Source: Janthinobacterium violaceinigrum
GTDB lineage: Bacteria > Pseudomonadota > Gammaproteobacteria > Burkholderiales > Burkholderiaceae_D
DNA length: 64,000 nt
NCBI RefSeq assembly: GCF_009208555.1
Contig: NZ_WFLI01000004.1
Span: forward strand, 124,001 to 188,000
Reading direction: 5' to 3'
Below the pieces are notes generated by a model. That model did no database searches, was not told the DNA's origin, and saw nothing but the letters and a program-made list of their open reading frames with translations. Positions within the stretch are counted from its first letter, which is position 1. Every line of letters begins with the position of its first letter. The position numbers were made by a program, and so were the translations under genes. This document shows, piece after piece, positions 38,001 to 45,843 of the stretch.

Positions 38001-38196
38001 CCTGCAGGGCCGAGGTGCGCACTTCGCGCATGACGAACCATGCCACGCCGGCGATCAGCGCCAGCACAATGATGGCAAAGATCGGCCAGATGCGCGAACG
38101 GCGCTTCTTCGGCGGGCTCGCCGGCGGCGGCGCCTCGGCAGCTGGATCAGATGGGGGCCGCTCTTGCGCGGCCAGATTGACGCCTGTGTCTTTCAT
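35080..38196 (-). CDS. Large class A-type penicillin-binding protein (transglycosylase/transpeptidase)
   Basis: 1038 residues. Pro-rich cytoplasmic tail, basic stop-transfer KKRRSR, and one membrane segment (about 35-53, IWPIFAIIVLALIAGVAWFV). A GT51-like region follows (FIENRELL; GGGGSTLATQIEK near residue 230; RRKIVVNYLNTVPL). The transpeptidase region has SxxK as GSTAKLRT (about 515), SxN as RQSTNLVF (about 628) and KTG as GGKTGTGDQRF (about 947). It builds or crosslinks peptidoglycan in the periplasm. The transpeptidase triad is complete. The GT51 motifs deviate: the first catalytic Glu is kept but HxG is lost, and the RKxxE motif reads DKLLQ. Longer than typical PBP1A/1B. Confidence 0.85.
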   Translation of the reverse strand: MKDTGVNLAAQERPPSDPAAEAPPPASPPKKRRSRIWPIFAIIVLALIAGVAWFVMREVRTSALQAEFFTRLDRQLTFKVEPGPAPAGAIRYPQHGPYDERLGYASLPDFITKLNARDYAVTAQARMSPKMVQLVDRGIFATYHEKNRAGLSILDCRAAPLFAASYPERMFDGFAEAPPALVQSLLFIENRELLDPGTPQRNPAVEWDRLSKAILDKALNLFGGHRGGGGSTLATQIEKYRHSEDGRTSSMQDKLLQMLSASLRSYQDGENTMEARRKIVVNYLNTVPLSAKSGFGEVNGIGDGMWVWYGRPFADVKTLLKGNMDHPGSALAYKQALSLLIAQRRPSHYLVAGGADLEVLTNSHLRLLAQAGVISPQLRDAAIAEKLRPSTASGVQSEASTSFVTRKASNAVRNHLASMLGDPRLYNLDRLDLKVVSTLDAQAQNAVTKVLRELRDPEVAKAAGLTGKGMLGNGDPANVVYSFTLLQKGEQANLLRVQTDNFDQPLDINEGAKLDLGSTAKLRTLVTYLDIIDQLHQRYSGMGAAELNKIAVDPKDMLSQWAIAYLKPLPLGEARNLPAMLAAAMERKYSGNPGEGFFTGGGLHHFGNFSKLDDSRIMTVQQALRQSTNLVFVRLMRDVARYYMFSRPDSSASLLADADDPRRAQYLSRFADKEGREFLHRFYQKYRGKSVDEQEKILLASIRPTPVRLANIFRTINPKGTVAEFGDFLNANLPSQNEVPPERVAKMYQQYAMENWSLADRGYLANVHPLELWMVAYLRQHEGSTLSQMVAASEKERQEVYKWLFNTHRKHAQDRRIANLLEVEGFLEIHRQWKKMGYPFDSLVPSYATTLGASADRPAALAELMGIIINDGVRKPSVRIDSMHFAANTPYDTMVKRSTKVEAEQVLSPDVAKAVAKAIREVVSDGTAKRAKTAFVGADGVPIPMGGKTGTGDQRFDVYGAGGRLIESRYVNRSATFVFNIGERFYGSMTAYVRGPESKHYDFTSALPVQLLVSLAPSLMPLIEPPAPAEGVAKQCTN

Positions 38197-38560
38197 GGGA
38201 TGCTGGGGTAAGGTTGGGTTTGGACGGCGCGGGAAATGCGGCAGCGATACCGCTCCGCGCAGGGTAAGACGAGAGCCAGCCAGGGCCGGTCACAACAAAG
38301 CTTGCTTAACATGATGTCCATACCGGTAAATCGAAAAAACACGCTACTGCACAGGCAGGCGACCCCGCGTTTGACACGCGAAGCCCCTGTTCACCATTCC
38401 ACCACATCGGCATGAAAACGACTGACGAGCGCGCACAAAAATCTTGCTTCATTGAAGATTTTCGCAAAAAAACAACGTCTTGGAATGTACGCTTGCGTAC
38501 ATAGATGCACGACGGGCTGGACGCCGGCGCAAAAGCCGCCGGCGCCGGGCTGGCAGCACC
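38197..38560. other. Intergenic region with two perfect dyads
   Basis: 364 bp upstream of the PBP gene and downstream of the MoCF gene, both leftward. Dyads: TGTACGC-TT-GCGTACA at 38486-38501, resembling a TetR-type operator, and AAAATCTT-N9-AAGATTTT at 38438-38462. A GCCGGCG/CGCCGGC hairpin (38523-38543) near the MoCF stop may be its terminator stem although no T-tract follows. No gene found. Confidence 0.5.
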
Positions 38561-39346
38561 TCAGATGGTGGTGTATTCCGCCTGCATGGCGTCGAGCGTG
38601 GCGCACATGTCGGCAAAGGCGGCCGCCGCTTGCGCCGGCTCGCCCTTGACGCCCAGTTCGATATGCCGGCGCGTCTGCGCGTCGCCCACGCTGGGCAGGC
38701 TGAAAACCTTAATCAACGGGAACTCCGCTTCCAGGCGCACCATCAGCGGCGTGAGCAGCGATTCCGCCGTTTCATACACGAGCAAGGCATGTTCCGCATG
38801 CGGCACCTGGTTGAACAGGTGCGCATAATGCGTGTCGAGCACCCATTCGATCATGGGCCAGGACATGATGGGAAAGCCCGGCACGAAATAATGCTCGCGC
38901 ACGGCAAAGCCGGCAATCTTGTTGTACGGATTCGGAATCAGCTCGGCGCCTTCGACAAATTCCGCCATTTTCAGGCGGTGCAGGTTTTCCGGCGAGTGCA
39001 AATCGGCCGGCACGCCCGCCTCTTCGCCCATTTCCGTGATGCGCTGCTGGATATTGATCTTGCCCTGCGGATGCAGCACCAGCGGCAAGCCCAGCGCATC
39101 GGCCGCCGCCTGGCGCGTATGGTCGTCCGGCGTGGCGCCGATGCCGCCAAAGCTGAAAACGATGTCGCCGCTGGCAAAGCTGCGCTTGAGCAAGGCGACC
39201 AGGCGGGCGGGCTCGTCGCCGACGTATTCCGCCCAGCTCAGCTGCAAGCCACGCGCCTTGAGCATTTGCACCACTTTCGGGAAATGCTGGTCCGTCCGCT
39301 TGCCCGACAGGATTTCGTCGCCGATGATGATCAATCCGATAGCCAT
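38561..39346 (-). CDS. MoCF/CinA-like molybdopterin-binding domain protein
   Basis: 261 residues. N-terminal MAIGLIIIGDEILSGKRTDQH and GDIVFSFGGIGATPDDHTRQA are the hallmark of the MoCF-biosynthesis fold shared by MoeA/MogA and the N-terminal part of CinA. The C-terminal nicotinamide-nucleotide deamidase domain of full CinA is absent, so this is the short form often labelled competence/damage-inducible protein A-like. The actual substrate of the short form is not established. Cytoplasmic; starts at 39344-39346, 31 bp below the EI24 gene, so possibly the last gene of that operon. Confidence 0.85.
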   Translation of the reverse strand: MAIGLIIIGDEILSGKRTDQHFPKVVQMLKARGLQLSWAEYVGDEPARLVALLKRSFASGDIVFSFGGIGATPDDHTRQAAADALGLPLVLHPQGKINIQQRITEMGEEAGVPADLHSPENLHRLKMAEFVEGAELIPNPYNKIAGFAVREHYFVPGFPIMSWPMIEWVLDTHYAHLFNQVPHAEHALLVYETAESLLTPLMVRLEAEFPLIKVFSLPSVGDAQTRRHIELGVKGEPAQAAAAFADMCATLDAMQAEYTTI

Positions 39347-39377
39347 GGAACTTCCTCGTTCGATTCGATTAATAAGG

Positions 39378-40205
39378 TCAGGCGTCCGCCGGCGCCACGT
39401 CGGTCATGCCGCGTACGCCCCGCAAACGCGCTAGTGCTTCCAGACAGTAATACTGGAACCACAGCCCCGTGAAGATAAAGATCAGTACGTACAGCCAGAT
39501 GGCGAACGCGGCCAGGAAGGGGAAGAACACCACCGACATCACGCCGCCCATCCACAGCATGCCGGGCACGGCGCCGGCCGCGCCCGAGACCATGCCGATG
39601 GCCAGCAGGGGCCAGCGCTGCGTGCGCATGATGGCGTGGCGCTCGTCCACGCTGGCGTAATCGGCCATGGCGTCGTACGCCATCACGCGGTACGTCAGCC
39701 AGCCCCACAGCACGGCCTGGCCCACCAGCGCGGCGGGCGGAAACGCGTACAGGGGCAACATGAGCACCCAGACGACGATGAACAGCAGGAAGGTGGCCAG
39801 CGAGGTGCCCACGCTGCCCAGCAGGCTGCCGCCATGCTTTTTTTCCAGCTGCGGAAAGTGCCGCCCGCCAATGTGGCGGCCGATGGCCGGCATGGCGAAC
39901 AGGCCCATGAAAATGAGCGCCGTCAAGATCATCAGCGGCAGCAGCATGAACATGGCGATCAGGGGCACGATCACGGCTTTGAGCACGCCCAGGCCGAAGG
40001 TGGCCAGCACCTGGCCGCTGGTGCGGAAGAAATCGTACTCGGTAAACAGCGCATGCAGGCTGTCGATCAGCGGCTGCAAGCCCACATACAGCAGAGCACC
40101 CCACAGGATCAGCGACAGGATGAACGGCACGACGCTCAGCAGCAGTATCTTGCCGTGCAATTGCGACAGCAAGGCGCGGCCATACGAATTCAACACATTA
40201 CGCAT
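39378..40205 (-). CDS. EI24-domain integral membrane protein
   Basis: 275 residues from the ATG at 40203-40205, whose A overlaps the stop of the upstream desaturase gene (TGATG). Several long hydrophobic segments (ILLLSVVPFILSLILWGALL, FLLFIVVWVLMLPLYAF, IWLYVLIFIFTGLWFQYY) and the pattern of the EI24/CysZ-like superfamily are visible. CysZ transports sulfate, but sequence here is too far to claim that. It probably works with the overlapping upstream genes. Confidence 0.8.
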   Translation of the reverse strand: MRNVLNSYGRALLSQLHGKILLLSVVPFILSLILWGALLYVGLQPLIDSLHALFTEYDFFRTSGQVLATFGLGVLKAVIVPLIAMFMLLPLMILTALIFMGLFAMPAIGRHIGGRHFPQLEKKHGGSLLGSVGTSLATFLLFIVVWVLMLPLYAFPPAALVGQAVLWGWLTYRVMAYDAMADYASVDERHAIMRTQRWPLLAIGMVSGAAGAVPGMLWMGGVMSVVFFPFLAAFAIWLYVLIFIFTGLWFQYYCLEALARLRGVRGMTDVAPADA

Positions 40206-41245
40206 CAACGGCGTCCTTTTCGTTTCAATCTTGCAAATTCCACCATGCGGCGCAGGCCCAGCCATTGCTGTTGCCAAAAGCCGCGGCCATAGTTGCGTCC
40301 CGGCCGGCCGACACCATTGCTGTCGATGCGGGCCAGCTGGTCGCGCACGCCCGTGCGCGCATAGCCCGCCGAGAAGTTCGCGGTGCCCAGCAGCATATCC
40401 CAAATCGGCAGGACCACGCCGAAGTTGCAACCGCCCATGCTGCCCTTGCCTTTCGACTCATGCCCCACGCCGATGGCATGGTGCGTGCGGTGGAAACGGG
40501 GCGAGATCAGCAGCCGCTCGCCGATGCGGCCGAAGTGTATCCTCACATTCGCGTGCTGCAAGCTTTGCAGGATGCGCGAAATCGACACCAGCAGCACATA
40601 TTGTCCAGGCGGCACGCCGATACCGAGCGCCACCAGCGCCATCACCACGTCGCGCAAGAAGTCATCGAGCAGGTGGTTGCGGTCATCGCTCCACAAGTTC
40701 ATGTTTTGCTGGCTGTGATGCAGGCTGTGCAAGCCCCACCACCAGCCGAAATGGTGCGAGGCCCGGTGGTAGCAATAGTCGACGAAGTCCAGTATCACAA
40801 AATAAATGATAAAACTGAGCAAGGGACTGATGCCGGGCAACAGCGACTCCAGGTTCAGGGGATGGATATTGTCGAAACGCAAGGCGCCCGCCAGCACATC
40901 CATCAGCGGATCGAGCGTGAAGAAGACCAGCACGGAAAACAGGCCGATGCGGTGCAGCACGGTATAGAAAAAATCGTTCCAGCGGGCGCGGGGATCCGTG
41001 ATCTTTTGCGCGGGAATCCAGGCTTCGAGCGGGCGCAGCACGAGAAACAGCAGCACCAGCTCGCACAGGCCGATCAGCAGCCACTCCGTGCCCTCGAACG
41101 CTTCTTCCGTGAATTCGCCAAAGCCCAGGTGGTACACGAGGGGATTGACCACGGTCTGGAACAGCCAGCCTTGCGCCACGCCAAAAGCGTCGACCACGGC
41201 GTCGATGGCGGCAGTGGCGAAGCTGGCGATGTCGGCGGCGATCAT
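40205..41245 (-). CDS. Sterol desaturase/fatty acid hydroxylase family membrane protein
   Basis: 346 residues from the ATG at 41243-41245, which overlaps the deacetylase stop (ATGA). Multiple membrane segments and the His clusters of the di-iron hydroxylase superfamily are visible: CYHRASHHFGWWWGLHSLHHS and later RFHRTHHAIGVGHE. Such enzymes hydroxylate or desaturate lipids at the membrane face. The lipid is unknown. One-base overlap with the EI24 gene downstream indicates tight translational coupling. Confidence 0.88.
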   Translation of the reverse strand: MIAADIASFATAAIDAVVDAFGVAQGWLFQTVVNPLVYHLGFGEFTEEAFEGTEWLLIGLCELVLLFLVLRPLEAWIPAQKITDPRARWNDFFYTVLHRIGLFSVLVFFTLDPLMDVLAGALRFDNIHPLNLESLLPGISPLLSFIIYFVILDFVDYCYHRASHHFGWWWGLHSLHHSQQNMNLWSDDRNHLLDDFLRDVVMALVALGIGVPPGQYVLLVSISRILQSLQHANVRIHFGRIGERLLISPRFHRTHHAIGVGHESKGKGSMGGCNFGVVLPIWDMLLGTANFSAGYARTGVRDQLARIDSNGVGRPGRNYGRGFWQQQWLGLRRMVEFARLKRKGRR

Positions 41246-42174
41246 GGCTGGCCCTTCTTCTGCGCGTAGGCAGGATGCTCGCGCAGGGTGGCAAAGCAGA
41301 AACCCTTGTCCTGCAAGCCCGCGATCAGGGCGTCCAGGTTGGCGGGCGCCCACGCATCCTTGCGCGACCAGATGCCCATGTGAGAAATAAAGATATCGCC
41401 GCTGCGCAAGTTCGCCAGCGCTTTCTTCAGCAGCATGGCGTTCGGATACTTGTCGCTGGGCAGCTCATCGCCGGAATAGCCGGCCGGCGCCCAGCCCGCG
41501 TGCTGGTAGCCGCAGGCGCTGCCGGCCGCCAGGGTGCGCGGCGACGTGTAGCCGCCCGGTGCGCGCCAGAACGGGTCGAGCTTGCGGCCGGTCAGTTCCT
41601 GGAAGCGCGTATCGACCCGGCGCAATTCCTCGCAGAACTGTTTATCCGTAAACGAGGCCAGCTTGCCACCATCCTTGCCGAACTGAGGCTTGACCTGGAT
41701 CAAGCCGTTGGCCAGATCCTTCTTCCAGTACACGTGGTCAAACGTATGCGTGCCGAACGCATGGCCTTCGGCGACGCGGGCTTTCCAGTACGGCGCCCAG
41801 GACGGGTCCAGCGAATAGTCGCCGCGCGTGGTCTTTTCATTGGCCAGGAAGAAGGTTGCCTTCACATGGCGTTTATTCAGCACGTCGGCGATCAGCTGCG
41901 CTTGCGACTGGCTGCCCGTATCGAACGTCATGTAGATGGTGCCCTTGCAGGCGGCCGGGGCTGACGAGGCGGCAGGGGTAACAGGTGCGGCGGCAGGCGT
42001 GGCGGCAGACGCTTTGGCAGCTGCGGTGACAGGTGCAGTGACAGGTGCAGTGACAGCTGCAGTGGCAGATACAGCGGCAGCCACGGTCGCCTGCGCGGGG
42101 GCGGGCGACCACATGGCGCTGGCGCACAGCAGCATGGCGGGCGCGTGGCCCGCGAAAATGAAGCGTGTCATCAT
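41242..42174 (-). CDS. Exported polysaccharide deacetylase (NodB-like)
   Basis: 310 residues from the ATG at 42172-42174 (MMTRFIFAGHAPAMLL). An Ala/Val/Thr/Pro-rich linker of about 50 residues, encoded partly by 12-bp tandem repeats, separates the signal peptide from a NodB domain. Motifs are MTFDTGSQSQAQ (motif 1, with Thr where many members have the metal-binding second Asp), GTHTFDH (motif 2), FWRAPGGYTSP (motif 3). It would remove N- or O-acetyl groups from a cell-surface glycan. Its stop overlaps the next gene start by ATGA, and it lies 11 bp after the beta-propeller gene. Confidence 0.85.
   Translation of the reverse strand: MMTRFIFAGHAPAMLLCASAMWSPAPAQATVAAAVSATAAVTAPVTAPVTAAAKASAATPAAAPVTPAASSAPAACKGTIYMTFDTGSQSQAQLIADVLNKRHVKATFFLANEKTTRGDYSLDPSWAPYWKARVAEGHAFGTHTFDHVYWKKDLANGLIQVKPQFGKDGGKLASFTDKQFCEELRRVDTRFQELTGRKLDPFWRAPGGYTSPRTLAAGSACGYQHAGWAPAGYSGDELPSDKYPNAMLLKKALANLRSGDIFISHMGIWSRKDAWAPANLDALIAGLQDKGFCFATLREHPAYAQKKGQP
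42019..42078. repeat. Five tandem 12-bp repeats in the deacetylase linker
   Basis: Five consecutive 12-bp units; units 2 and 3 are identical (AGGTGCAGTGAC) and the others differ at a few bases. They are in frame and encode the repeating Ala/Val/Thr/Pro linker, so copy-number change would alter linker length without a frameshift. Confidence 0.85.
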
Positions 42175-42184
42175 CAACGGCGCA

Positions 42185-43156
42185 TCACATGCGCGGCGAG
42201 TGGGTGGCGAAATACACGCCATGGGGCGAGCGGCCCACCGGTATCGTCTTGATCACCTTGCGCGTGGTCAGGTCGATCACGGCCACTTTCTTGATCCAGC
42301 GCAAGGTCACCCACATGGTCTTGCCATCGGGCGTGATTTCCATGCAGTCGGGGCCGCCGGGCACATTGATGGTGCCCACGTTTTCCAGGGTTTGCTGGTC
42401 GATGATGTTGATGGTGTTCGACACGCGGTTCGACACAAACGTCATGCGGTTGTCGCCCAGCGCGCGGAAATTGTGCGTGCCGGCGCCCGCCTTGATGCGT
42501 TTGACGGTCTTTTGCGTGCGCCAGTCGATCACTTCCACGTAATCGCTGCCCATGATGCCCACCAGCAAATGCTTGCCATCGGGCGTCATCGTGATGCCGG
42601 CCGGCGCGGGACCGACGGGCATGGTCCATTTCACCGTTTGCGTGGCCAGGTCGATGGCGCTGACCTGGTTGCTGCCCTGCTGCGTAATGAAGGCCATGGT
42701 GCTGTCGGCCGTGAACGCCATGTGGCTGGGCAGTTTCGGCAGCGGGATGCGCTTGGCCAGGGTCAGGTTCTTGCCGTCGTAGCGGTACAGGTCGATACGG
42801 TCCAGTCGCAGCGAGTTCGAGATGAACCATTTCTGGTCCGGCGAAAAACCGATCTGGTACGGGTCGAGGATATTGCTGATGCGGCGCTGGATCTGGCCCG
42901 ACACGGGGTCGAGGAAGATCAGCTCGTTGCCCACGGAACTGGCGACGATCAGCGACTTGCCGTCCGGCGTCTCCATCAGATGATGCGGTTCCTTGCCGAC
43001 GGCAAAGGTGGACAGGGGCGCGTAGGTTTTCTGGTCCAGCAGTTGCACCGTAGCATCACGGGAATTGAGCACCACCACCACTTCGGCTTGCGCCGTCGAT
43101 ATTGCGGAAACCAGGCACAGCGAGGAAAAAACAAGGCGGCGTAGACTGCGGAACAT
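42185..43156 (-). CDS. Exported YVTN-type beta-propeller protein
   Basis: 323 residues from the ATG at 43154-43156 (MFRSLRRLVFSSLCLV), with a signal peptide to about STAQA. Successive blades with the NELIFLDPVSGQI, FTADSTMAFITQQGSN, MTPDGKHLLVGIMGSD and ITPDGKTMWVTLRW patterns show a seven-blade YVTN/cytochrome d1-like propeller. No haem or catalytic motif is evident, so a scaffold or binding role is likely. First gene of the leftward run with deacetylase, desaturase and EI24 genes. Confidence 0.83.
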   Translation of the reverse strand: MFRSLRRLVFSSLCLVSAISTAQAEVVVVLNSRDATVQLLDQKTYAPLSTFAVGKEPHHLMETPDGKSLIVASSVGNELIFLDPVSGQIQRRISNILDPYQIGFSPDQKWFISNSLRLDRIDLYRYDGKNLTLAKRIPLPKLPSHMAFTADSTMAFITQQGSNQVSAIDLATQTVKWTMPVGPAPAGITMTPDGKHLLVGIMGSDYVEVIDWRTQKTVKRIKAGAGTHNFRALGDNRMTFVSNRVSNTINIIDQQTLENVGTINVPGGPDCMEITPDGKTMWVTLRWIKKVAVIDLTTRKVIKTIPVGRSPHGVYFATHSPRM

Positions 43157-43173
43157 GGGAGAAATCACTGTTA

Positions 43174-43218
43174 AATACAAAACATGCATTTTACGTGGAA
43201 CACTGTATTTTTTGTATT
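43174..43218. promoter_or_regulatory. Inverted repeat between propeller gene and FKBP gene
   Basis: AATACAAAA and TTTTGTATT, perfect 9-bp arms 27 bp apart in the divergent spacer, inside an AT-rich stretch likely to contain promoters for both directions. Possible two-site operator. Confidence 0.4.
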
Positions 43219-43353
43219 AAATCCCCCCTTAAATGCGAGCAACAGTCACACATCGCCGTAATCGCCTCTTTTTCCCCGTCCGGGGCCTGGAATGGCGCTT
43301 TGCAACTCATTGCTCTACAATCTGAAGCTTTCATCGCCTACACAAGGATAATC

Positions 43354-43710
43354 ATGACCACCACCACTACCGCTTCCGGCCTGCAATACATCGACACCAC
43401 CGTCGGCGAAGGCGCTGAAGCGCAAGCCGGCAACAATGTTGTCGTGCATTACACGGGCTGGCTGCAGAACGACGACGGCAGCGCCGGTGCGAAATTTGAC
43501 TCGAGCAAGGACCGCAACGACCCATTCGAATTCCCGCTGGGCGCCGGCCGCGTCATTCAAGGCTGGGACGAAGGCGTGCAAGGCATGAAAGTGGGCGGCA
43601 AGCGCCAGCTGATCATCCCGGCAGCCCTGGGCTATGGCGCACGCGGCGCCGGCGGCGTGATTCCACCGAACGCCACCCTGATTTTCGACGTCGAACTGCT
43701 GGGCGTATAA
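43354..43710 (+). CDS. FKBP-type peptidyl-prolyl cis-trans isomerase
   Basis: 118 residues from the ATG at 43354, preceded by AAGGA. Single FKBP domain with VVVHYTGWL, FEFPLGAGRVIQGWDEGVQGMKVGG, and the C-terminal GYGARGAGGVIPPNATLIFDVELL, including the aromatic pocket residues. No signal peptide, so cytoplasmic. Stand-alone folding helper. Ends at a strong terminator. Confidence 0.95.
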   Translation: MTTTTTASGLQYIDTTVGEGAEAQAGNNVVVHYTGWLQNDDGSAGAKFDSSKDRNDPFEFPLGAGRVIQGWDEGVQGMKVGGKRQLIIPAALGYGARGAGGVIPPNATLIFDVELLGV

Positions 43711-43742
43711 GAAACCGGCCGCGTTCGCATGACCGCGCCAGG

Positions 43743-43780
43743 CGCCGCCCCTCGTCACCGAGGGGCGGCGTTTTTGTTTT
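43743..43780 (+). terminator. Strong intrinsic terminator of FKBP gene
   Basis: Perfect 12-bp stem (CGCCGCCCCTCG-TCAC-CGAGGGGCGGCG) followed directly by TTTTTGTTTT. Confidence 0.93.
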
Positions 43781-43906
43781 GAGTATGTCCTCTAATGCAC
43801 GGCGCCCTTTTTTCACTATGATGTCAGGCACTGCAGCACGCACGGTGGCCACTCCGCCGGGCCTGCCGCACTTTTCCAGCGATTCCATCAGCACACAGGA
43901 GCCATC

Positions 43907-44161
43907 ATGAGTTTACAAGAGCAATTCGAACAAGCGCAGCTCGATTCCAAGACCCTGTCCGAGCGTCCGGACAATATGACCTTGTTGAAAATCTACGCCT
44001 TGTTCAAGCAAGCGTCGAGCGGCGACGCCACGGGCGAGCGTCCTGGCATGACCGATTTCGTCAACCGCGCCAAGTTCGACGCCTGGGCGGCCCTGGCCGG
44101 CACCTCGAAGGACGAGGCGCAACAGCAGTACATTGACCTGATCGAAGACCTGAAGGACTGA
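43907..44161 (+). CDS. Acyl-CoA-binding protein
   Basis: 84 residues, the usual ACBP size. Four-helix pattern with LKIYALFKQASSGDATGERP and RAKFDAWAALAGTSKDEAQQ, matching the conserved Tyr, Lys and Trp positions that hold the CoA and acyl chain. It buffers or shuttles long-chain acyl-CoA. AGGAG precedes the ATG. It is followed after 47 bp by the GNAT gene. Confidence 0.93.
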   Translation: MSLQEQFEQAQLDSKTLSERPDNMTLLKIYALFKQASSGDATGERPGMTDFVNRAKFDAWAALAGTSKDEAQQQYIDLIEDLKD

Positions 44162-44208
44162 TCGTCCCTCGCCTGCCCTGGCGCCTGCCGGGGCAGTATA
44201 ATTTCTGC

Positions 44209-44679
44209 ATGACACCATCACCGATTCCCCAGGTTTCCCTGGCGCACGCCGTCGACCTGCCCCGCTTGTTCGACGTCTGGCACCTGTCCGTACGCGCCAC
44301 CCACGATTTCCTCGCCGATAGCGATATCGCCTTCCTGATGCCCTTCGTGCGCGACGAGCTGGCCAGGGTCGCCGCCGAAGGCTTGCTGCACGTGCTGCGC
44401 GCTGCCGACGGTGTCCCCTATGCCTTCCTCTGCGTCGAGCACGCCAAGATCGAGATGCTGTTCGTCCATCCGGATCACCGGGGCAGCGGCGCCGGCCGCA
44501 GCCTGGTCCAACACGCCATTGTCAACCTGCACGCCACGGCCGTCGACGTCAACGAGCACAACGCGCAAGCGCACGGCTTTTACCGCCACCTGGGCTTTAT
44601 CGCGGAAAACCGCTCGGAACGCGATCCGTTTGGCCAGCCTTTCCCCATTTTGCACCTGAAACTGACCGAAATGGCCTAA
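44209..44679 (+). CDS. GNAT-family N-acetyltransferase
   Basis: 156 residues. GNAT core: IEMLFVHPDHRGSGAGRSLV (acetyl-CoA pyrophosphate loop, R/Q-x-x-G-x-G/A) and the downstream DVNEHNAQAHGFYRHLGF. The C-terminal RDPFGQPFPILHLKL is typical of the YjgM/putative acetyltransferase group. Substrate unknown. Confidence 0.88.
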   Translation: MTPSPIPQVSLAHAVDLPRLFDVWHLSVRATHDFLADSDIAFLMPFVRDELARVAAEGLLHVLRAADGVPYAFLCVEHAKIEMLFVHPDHRGSGAGRSLVQHAIVNLHATAVDVNEHNAQAHGFYRHLGFIAENRSERDPFGQPFPILHLKLTEMA

Positions 44680-44724
44680 AAAGGCCTGAAAACTCACGAA
44701 AAACCACCAAAACAGGCCGTTAAC

Positions 44725-44757
44725 GCAAAAGTGGCTACCGAATCGGTAGCCACTTCT
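44725..44757. terminator. Intrinsic terminator of proX (probably bidirectional)
   Basis: AAGTGGCTACCGA/TCGGTAGCCACTT, 13-bp arms around one base, with TTTT on the minus-strand side and CTTTC on the plus side. Lies between convergent GNAT and proX genes. Confidence 0.85.
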
Positions 44758-44781
44758 TTCAATGCCGGGTAGCGCTGAAAC

Positions 44782-45834
44782 TTACTTCTTTGCTGCTGCC
44801 AGCGCTTGCGCGATCCAGCCGTCAAACGTCTGCTGGTGGAACTTGATCCAGCCGGCCGTATGGCGCGCGATATCGGCTTGCGTGTTTTCGCCGCGGCGCA
44901 TGCGCTCGTTCTGCGCATTGATGTCGGCCACGGGCAGTTGCATCACTTCGAACAGCTTGGCCGCGGCGGGGTTTTTCTCCGCCCATGCTTTATTCGACAC
45001 GATGCGCGCCGTGTTGACGGCAAAGCCGTAATCGCTTCCATCGTCGAGGCGGGTATTCACCTTGTCCGGATTGGCTGAGAACGGCACTTTGAGCCAGATC
45101 ACATCCTTGCCTGGCACCAGCACGCCGCTGACCCAGTACGGCGTCCACGTGTAGTACAGGATCGGTTCGCCACGCTTGTAGCGGCCCAGAGTGTCGGCGA
45201 TCAGGGCCGCATAGCTGCCCTGCACGTGCGTCACCGTTTCGCGCAATTTATACGCATCCATGTGGTTCTCGATCAGCGCTTCGCAGCCCCAGCCGGGGTT
45301 ACACCCCGTCAAGTCGGCCTTGCCGTCGCCATCGTGGTCGAACAGCTTGGCCAGGGTGGGATCGCGCAACTGGTCGATATTCGTGATGTTGTACTTTTCC
45401 GCCGTCGCCTTGTCGATCAGGTAACCCTGCGCGGCGGGCCCCGCATACTGGCCCGTGCGCAACAGCTTGGTGTCGCCGCCCGCATTGTTATAGAAATCCT
45501 TGTGCATGGGGTCCCAGTGCACGGCCATGAACGTGGCGTCGCCGTTGGCGATGGCGATATGCGCGGTCGGGTATTCCACTTCCTTGATCGGCTGCACTTC
45601 ATAGCCGAGCTTTTCCAGCGCCTTGTCGACCAGCATGGTCTGGAAGGTTTCTTCCGCGATCGAGCTTTGCAGCGGCTGCACCTTGACGCCCTTGCCGGGC
45701 AGCGCATCGGCGGCCGGCGTCTGCGCCATGGCCAGGCTGGTGGTCAGGGCCAGGGCGGCAATCGCCAGGGCGGAATACAGCTGGAACTTGCGTTGCGATT
45801 TTTGCGTCACTTTAAAATGTTCGATTTGATGCAT
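44782..45834 (-). CDS. proX: Glycine betaine/proline ABC transporter, periplasmic binding protein
   Basis: 350 residues. Signal peptide (about 20-38, [17 protein letters not shown]) and a ProX-type binding domain: [53 protein letters not shown], and [19 protein letters not shown] with the tryptophans that cage the quaternary ammonium group. The ATG has AAGGA five bases upstream. Last gene of proV-proW-proX, 9 bp after proW, with a strong terminator. Confidence 0.96.
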   Translation of the reverse strand: MHQIEHFKVTQKSQRKFQLYSALAIAALALTTSLAMAQTPAADALPGKGVKVQPLQSSIAEETFQTMLVDKALEKLGYEVQPIKEVEYPTAHIAIANGDATFMAVHWDPMHKDFYNNAGGDTKLLRTGQYAGPAAQGYLIDKATAEKYNITNIDQLRDPTLAKLFDHDGDGKADLTGCNPGWGCEALIENHMDAYKLRETVTHVQGSYAALIADTLGRYKRGEPILYYTWTPYWVSGVLVPGKDVIWLKVPFSANPDKVNTRLDDGSDYGFAVNTARIVSNKAWAEKNPAAAKLFEVMQLPVADINAQNERMRRGENTQADIARHTAGWIKFHQQTFDGWIAQALAAAKK

Positions 45835-45843
45835 AGGTATCCT

